Source: DASXUL01 sp036504855 | GTDB taxonomy: Bacteria; Armatimonadota; DTGP01; JAKQQT01 | Direction: 5' to 3' | Length of the DNA stretch: 64,000 bases | NCBI GenBank assembly: GCA_036504855.1 | Contig: DASXUL010000156.1 | Span: 1-64,000 of the forward strand | In this document: positions 62,152 to 64,000 of the stretch, piece after piece | How the letters are laid out: each line of letters begins with the position of its first letter | Position numbering within the stretch: position 1 is the first letter of the stretch | Program-made: the position numbers and the translations under genes | Notes under the pieces: model-generated | What the model saw: only the letters and a program-made list of their open reading frames with translations | What the model was told of the DNA's origin: nothing | The model's database searches: none

Positions 62152-63421
62152 GGTGGACACGCTCGCCCGCGTTGAGGGCGAGGGATCCGTCATCATCAAG
62201 ATCGGCGATGACGGCGGCGTGGACGCCAAACTGAAGATCTACGAGCCGCCGCGCTTCTTCGAGGCATTCCTCCGGGGCCGATCATACGCGGAAGCGCCCG
62301 ATATCACGGCCCGGATCTGCGGCATCTGCCCCATCGCCTACCAGATGAGCGCGGTACATGCTGTGGAGGCGGCGTTCGGCATCACGGTGGGCGGGCAGTT
62401 GCGGGCCCTGCGCCGCCTCCTCTACTGCGGCGAGTGGATTGAGAGCCATGTGCTGCACGTCTTCCTCCTCCACGCGCCGGACTTCCTGGGCTATCAGGAT
62501 GCCATCGCGATGGCGAAGGATCACGGCCCGCTCGTTGAGAAGGCCCTCCGTTTGAAGAAGGTCGGAAACGACATCGTCGCGCTGCTCGGAGGCCGCGAGA
62601 TCCACCCCATCAACGTGCGCGTTGGCGGCTTCTACAAGACGCCGCGAAGGCAGGACCTGGATACCCTGGTCGACCGGTTGAAGTGGGCACAAGATGCCGC
62701 CCTGGAAACCGTCCCCATCCTGGCCTCCCTGCCGTTCCCGGATTTCGAGGGCGATTACGAGTTCGTTGCGCTCCGCCACCCAGACGAGTACCCCATGAAC
62801 GAAGGCCGCATAGTCTCCAGCCGCGGGCTGGACATCCCGGTATCCGACTATGAGGCGTGCTTCGTGGAGGAACAAGTCGCCCACTCAAACGCTCTCCACT
62901 CCGTGCGCAAGGGCAAAGGGAGCTACTGCGTTGGTCCGCTGGCCCGGTTCAACCTGAACTCGGACCGGCTTCCGGCGGCGGCCTTGCAGGCTGCCCGCGC
63001 GGCCAACCTCACGCCTGGCTGCCGCAATCCGTTCAAGAGCATCCTCGCCCGAGCCGTGGAAACAGTCTGCGCGTGTGAGGAAGCCCTCCGGATCATCGCC
63101 GAGTACGAGCCGCCGGCCGAGCCGGCGGTGGAGGTGATTCCGCTGGCAGGTTCCGGCTGCGCATGCACCGAGGCGCCGCGCGGAATCCTGTACCACCGGT
63201 ATCGGATCGACGCCGCCGGCCTGATCGCCGATGCCAGGATCGTCCCCCCGACGGCGCAGAACCAGAGGACCATCGAAGACGATCTGCGCCGCTACGTAGC
63301 GCCGCGGGTCGAACTTCCGATTCCTGACCTCACCTGGCAGTGCGAACAAGCCGTCCGCAACTATGACCCGTGCATCTCATGCGCCACCCATTTCCTGCGG
63401 CTGGAGGCGGAGAGGCGATAG
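62132..63421 (+). CDS. hydA: [NiFe]-hydrogenase large (alpha) subunit
   Basis: The product is 429 residues. The nickel ligands are RICGIC (Cys63 and Cys66) and DPCISC near the end (Cys414 and Cys417). The sequence continues ATH, so the maturation protease would cut after His420 and release a nine-residue tail (FLRLEAERR). The start KGRIIKVDTLARVEGEGSVI is typical of group 3. Sequence style, chain length and gene set point to the group 3b NADP-linked type. ATG 62132 lies within the end of hydD. It catalyses reversible H2 oxidation with the flavin and Fe-S subunits. Confidence 0.94.
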   Translation: MKGRIIKVDTLARVEGEGSVIIKIGDDGGVDAKLKIYEPPRFFEAFLRGRSYAEAPDITARICGICPIAYQMSAVHAVEAAFGITVGGQLRALRRLLYCGEWIESHVLHVFLLHAPDFLGYQDAIAMAKDHGPLVEKALRLKKVGNDIVALLGGREIHPINVRVGGFYKTPRRQDLDTLVDRLKWAQDAALETVPILASLPFPDFEGDYEFVALRHPDEYPMNEGRIVSSRGLDIPVSDYEACFVEEQVAHSNALHSVRKGKGSYCVGPLARFNLNSDRLPAAALQAARAANLTPGCRNPFKSILARAVETVCACEEALRIIAEYEPPAEPAVEVIPLAGSGCACTEAPRGILYHRYRIDAAGLIADARIVPPTAQNQRTIEDDLRRYVAPRVELPIPDLTWQCEQAVRNYDPCISCATHFLRLEAERR

Positions 63422-63422
63422 G

Positions 63423-63881
63423 ATGGCTCCCGTCGTCATCGGCGTTGGGAACCCCTGCCGCGGCGACGATGCCGCCGGCCTTCTTGTGGTCGAGCGCCTG
63501 GACGCCGGCTCATCCGGCCTTCGGGCGCTTCGCCACACGGGCGATGGGGTTGGACTCATCGAGGCGTGGGGTGACGCGGAAACCGTCATCCTCGTCGATG
63601 CCGTTGTCTCCGGAGCGCCGCCCGGGACGATTCATCGCCTGAGCGACGCCGGTGAGGTTCCTCGCCGCTGGTTCGCGCACTCAACCCACCTTTTCGGGAT
63701 AGCGGAAGCGATTGGGCTGGCGCGGGTGCTGGGCCGGCTGCCCGCGCGCGTGCTGGTCTTCGGCATCGAAGGGCGAACGTTCAAGGCGGGCGCCCCGATG
63801 ACCCCGAAGGTGGCGAAGGCGGCGGAAGACCTCGCCCGCGAGTTGCCCGCGCGGCTGGCGCAAATGCTTCGGGCCTGCTGA
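63423..63881 (+). CDS. Hydrogenase maturation protease (HyaD/HycI-like)
   Basis: The product is 152 residues. APVVIGVGNPCRGDDAAGLL is the family N-terminus with the nickel-binding Asp. TVILVDAVVSGAPPGTIHRL has the second conserved acid and HSTHLFGIAEAIGLARVLGR the conserved His. It cuts the nine-residue tail from the large subunit after nickel insertion. ATG 63423 follows the hydA stop by one base. The other accessory genes (hypABCDEF) are not in the window. Confidence 0.9.
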   Translation: MAPVVIGVGNPCRGDDAAGLLVVERLDAGSSGLRALRHTGDGVGLIEAWGDAETVILVDAVVSGAPPGTIHRLSDAGEVPRRWFAHSTHLFGIAEAIGLARVLGRLPARVLVFGIEGRTFKAGAPMTPKVAKAAEDLARELPARLAQMLRAC

Positions 63882-63906
63882 GACCTTCATCTCAACAGGC
63901 CCGAAG
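63867..63906 (+). terminator. Hairpin terminator overlapping the end of the hydrogenase operon
   Basis: Arms 63867-63883 (beginning CTTCGGGCCTG) and 63890-63906 pair over 17 positions with a single C-A mismatch around a six-base loop (CCTTCA). The protease stop codon (63879-63881) lies inside the left arm. No T-run follows. The stem and its place at the end of a closed operon support the call. Confidence 0.65.
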
Positions 63907-63942
63907 GCGCCTGGGGAGCCGGGATGTCCGGCGCCCGATCAG

Positions 63943-64000
63943 TCAACGGGGCCGGCTGTAAGCATCCTGGAGATGCTCCTTGGTGGCGTTGAGACGCTGC
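63943..64000 (-). CDS. C-terminal end of an unrecognised protein (truncated by window edge)
   Basis: On the minus strand an open frame enters from the right edge and ends at TGA 63945-63943 with ...QRLNATKEHLQDAYSRPR. The sequence is helical and charged, with no recognisable motif. The gene converges on the hydrogenase operon, separated by the hairpin. It may be a chance frame, since only 18 residues are visible. Confidence 0.3.
   Translation of the reverse strand, partial: QRLNATKEHLQDAYSRPR

Overview
This is a GC-rich bacterial chromosomal segment made mostly of a large surface-polysaccharide locus. It is followed by a giant secreted repeat protein, an RND efflux operon and a soluble [NiFe]-hydrogenase operon. 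Secreted beta-helix, HAF-repeat and NHL proteins carry dockerin-like C-terminal tails of the kind common in Armatimonadota (type VTRALRLAGGL...DVVDAVGLLRRAL), and there is a PEP-CTERM-like relic and frequent GTG/TTG starts. Together these suggest an armatimonadete or similar environmental lineage. That assignment is an inference from protein style, not from a marker gene.

Layout. (1) 0-1.2 kb: the left edge is an ISL3-type transposon end sitting inside the start of an IS21-type istA fragment. (2) 1.2-3.8 kb: a secreted pectate-lyase-fold beta-helix protein. (3) 3.9-16.4 kb (minus strand): a Wzx/Wzy-type exopolysaccharide module. In transcription order it holds a GT4 transferase, a polyprenyl-phosphate sugar transferase, a Wzc-like tyrosine kinase, a Wza-like export protein, a GT4, a flippase, a GT4, an O-antigen-ligase/polymerase protein, a polysaccharide deacetylase and a methyltransferase. 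(4) 16.4-20.5 kb: a seam of mobile-element debris with a dead ISL3 copy, istA and NHL/dockerin fragments, a short direct-repeat array and a HAF/PEP-CTERM remnant. (5) 20.5-43.5 kb (minus strand): a second polysaccharide module of the ABC-transporter type. It starts at gmd, followed by wzm, wzt, an FkbM methyltransferase, a polymerase/ligase-like membrane protein, about ten glycosyltransferases, two acyltransferases (one frameshifted at a G7 run), an NAD-dependent epimerase-like protein and fcl. gmd and fcl together make GDP-L-fucose. IS5 and IS3 relics interrupt this module.

(6) 44-51.4 kb: a small cupin, a 1693-residue exported HAF plus triple beta-helix plus dockerin protein, an Mrp-like ATPase whose P-loop lysines are both arginine, and an AbrB-like regulator. 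(7) 51.4-58.6 kb (minus strand): TetR regulator, membrane-fusion lipoprotein, RND pump and TolC-like outer-membrane factor. The same TTACC-N4-GGTAA palindrome lies upstream of both the regulator and the pump operon. (8) 58.8-63.9 kb (plus strand): a tightly packed group-3b-like [NiFe] hydrogenase operon (beta, cyclic-nucleotide-binding protein, gamma, delta, alpha, maturation protease) closed by a strong hairpin. The window ends in the tail of an unrecognised minus-strand gene.

No tRNA, rRNA or CRISPR array was seen.
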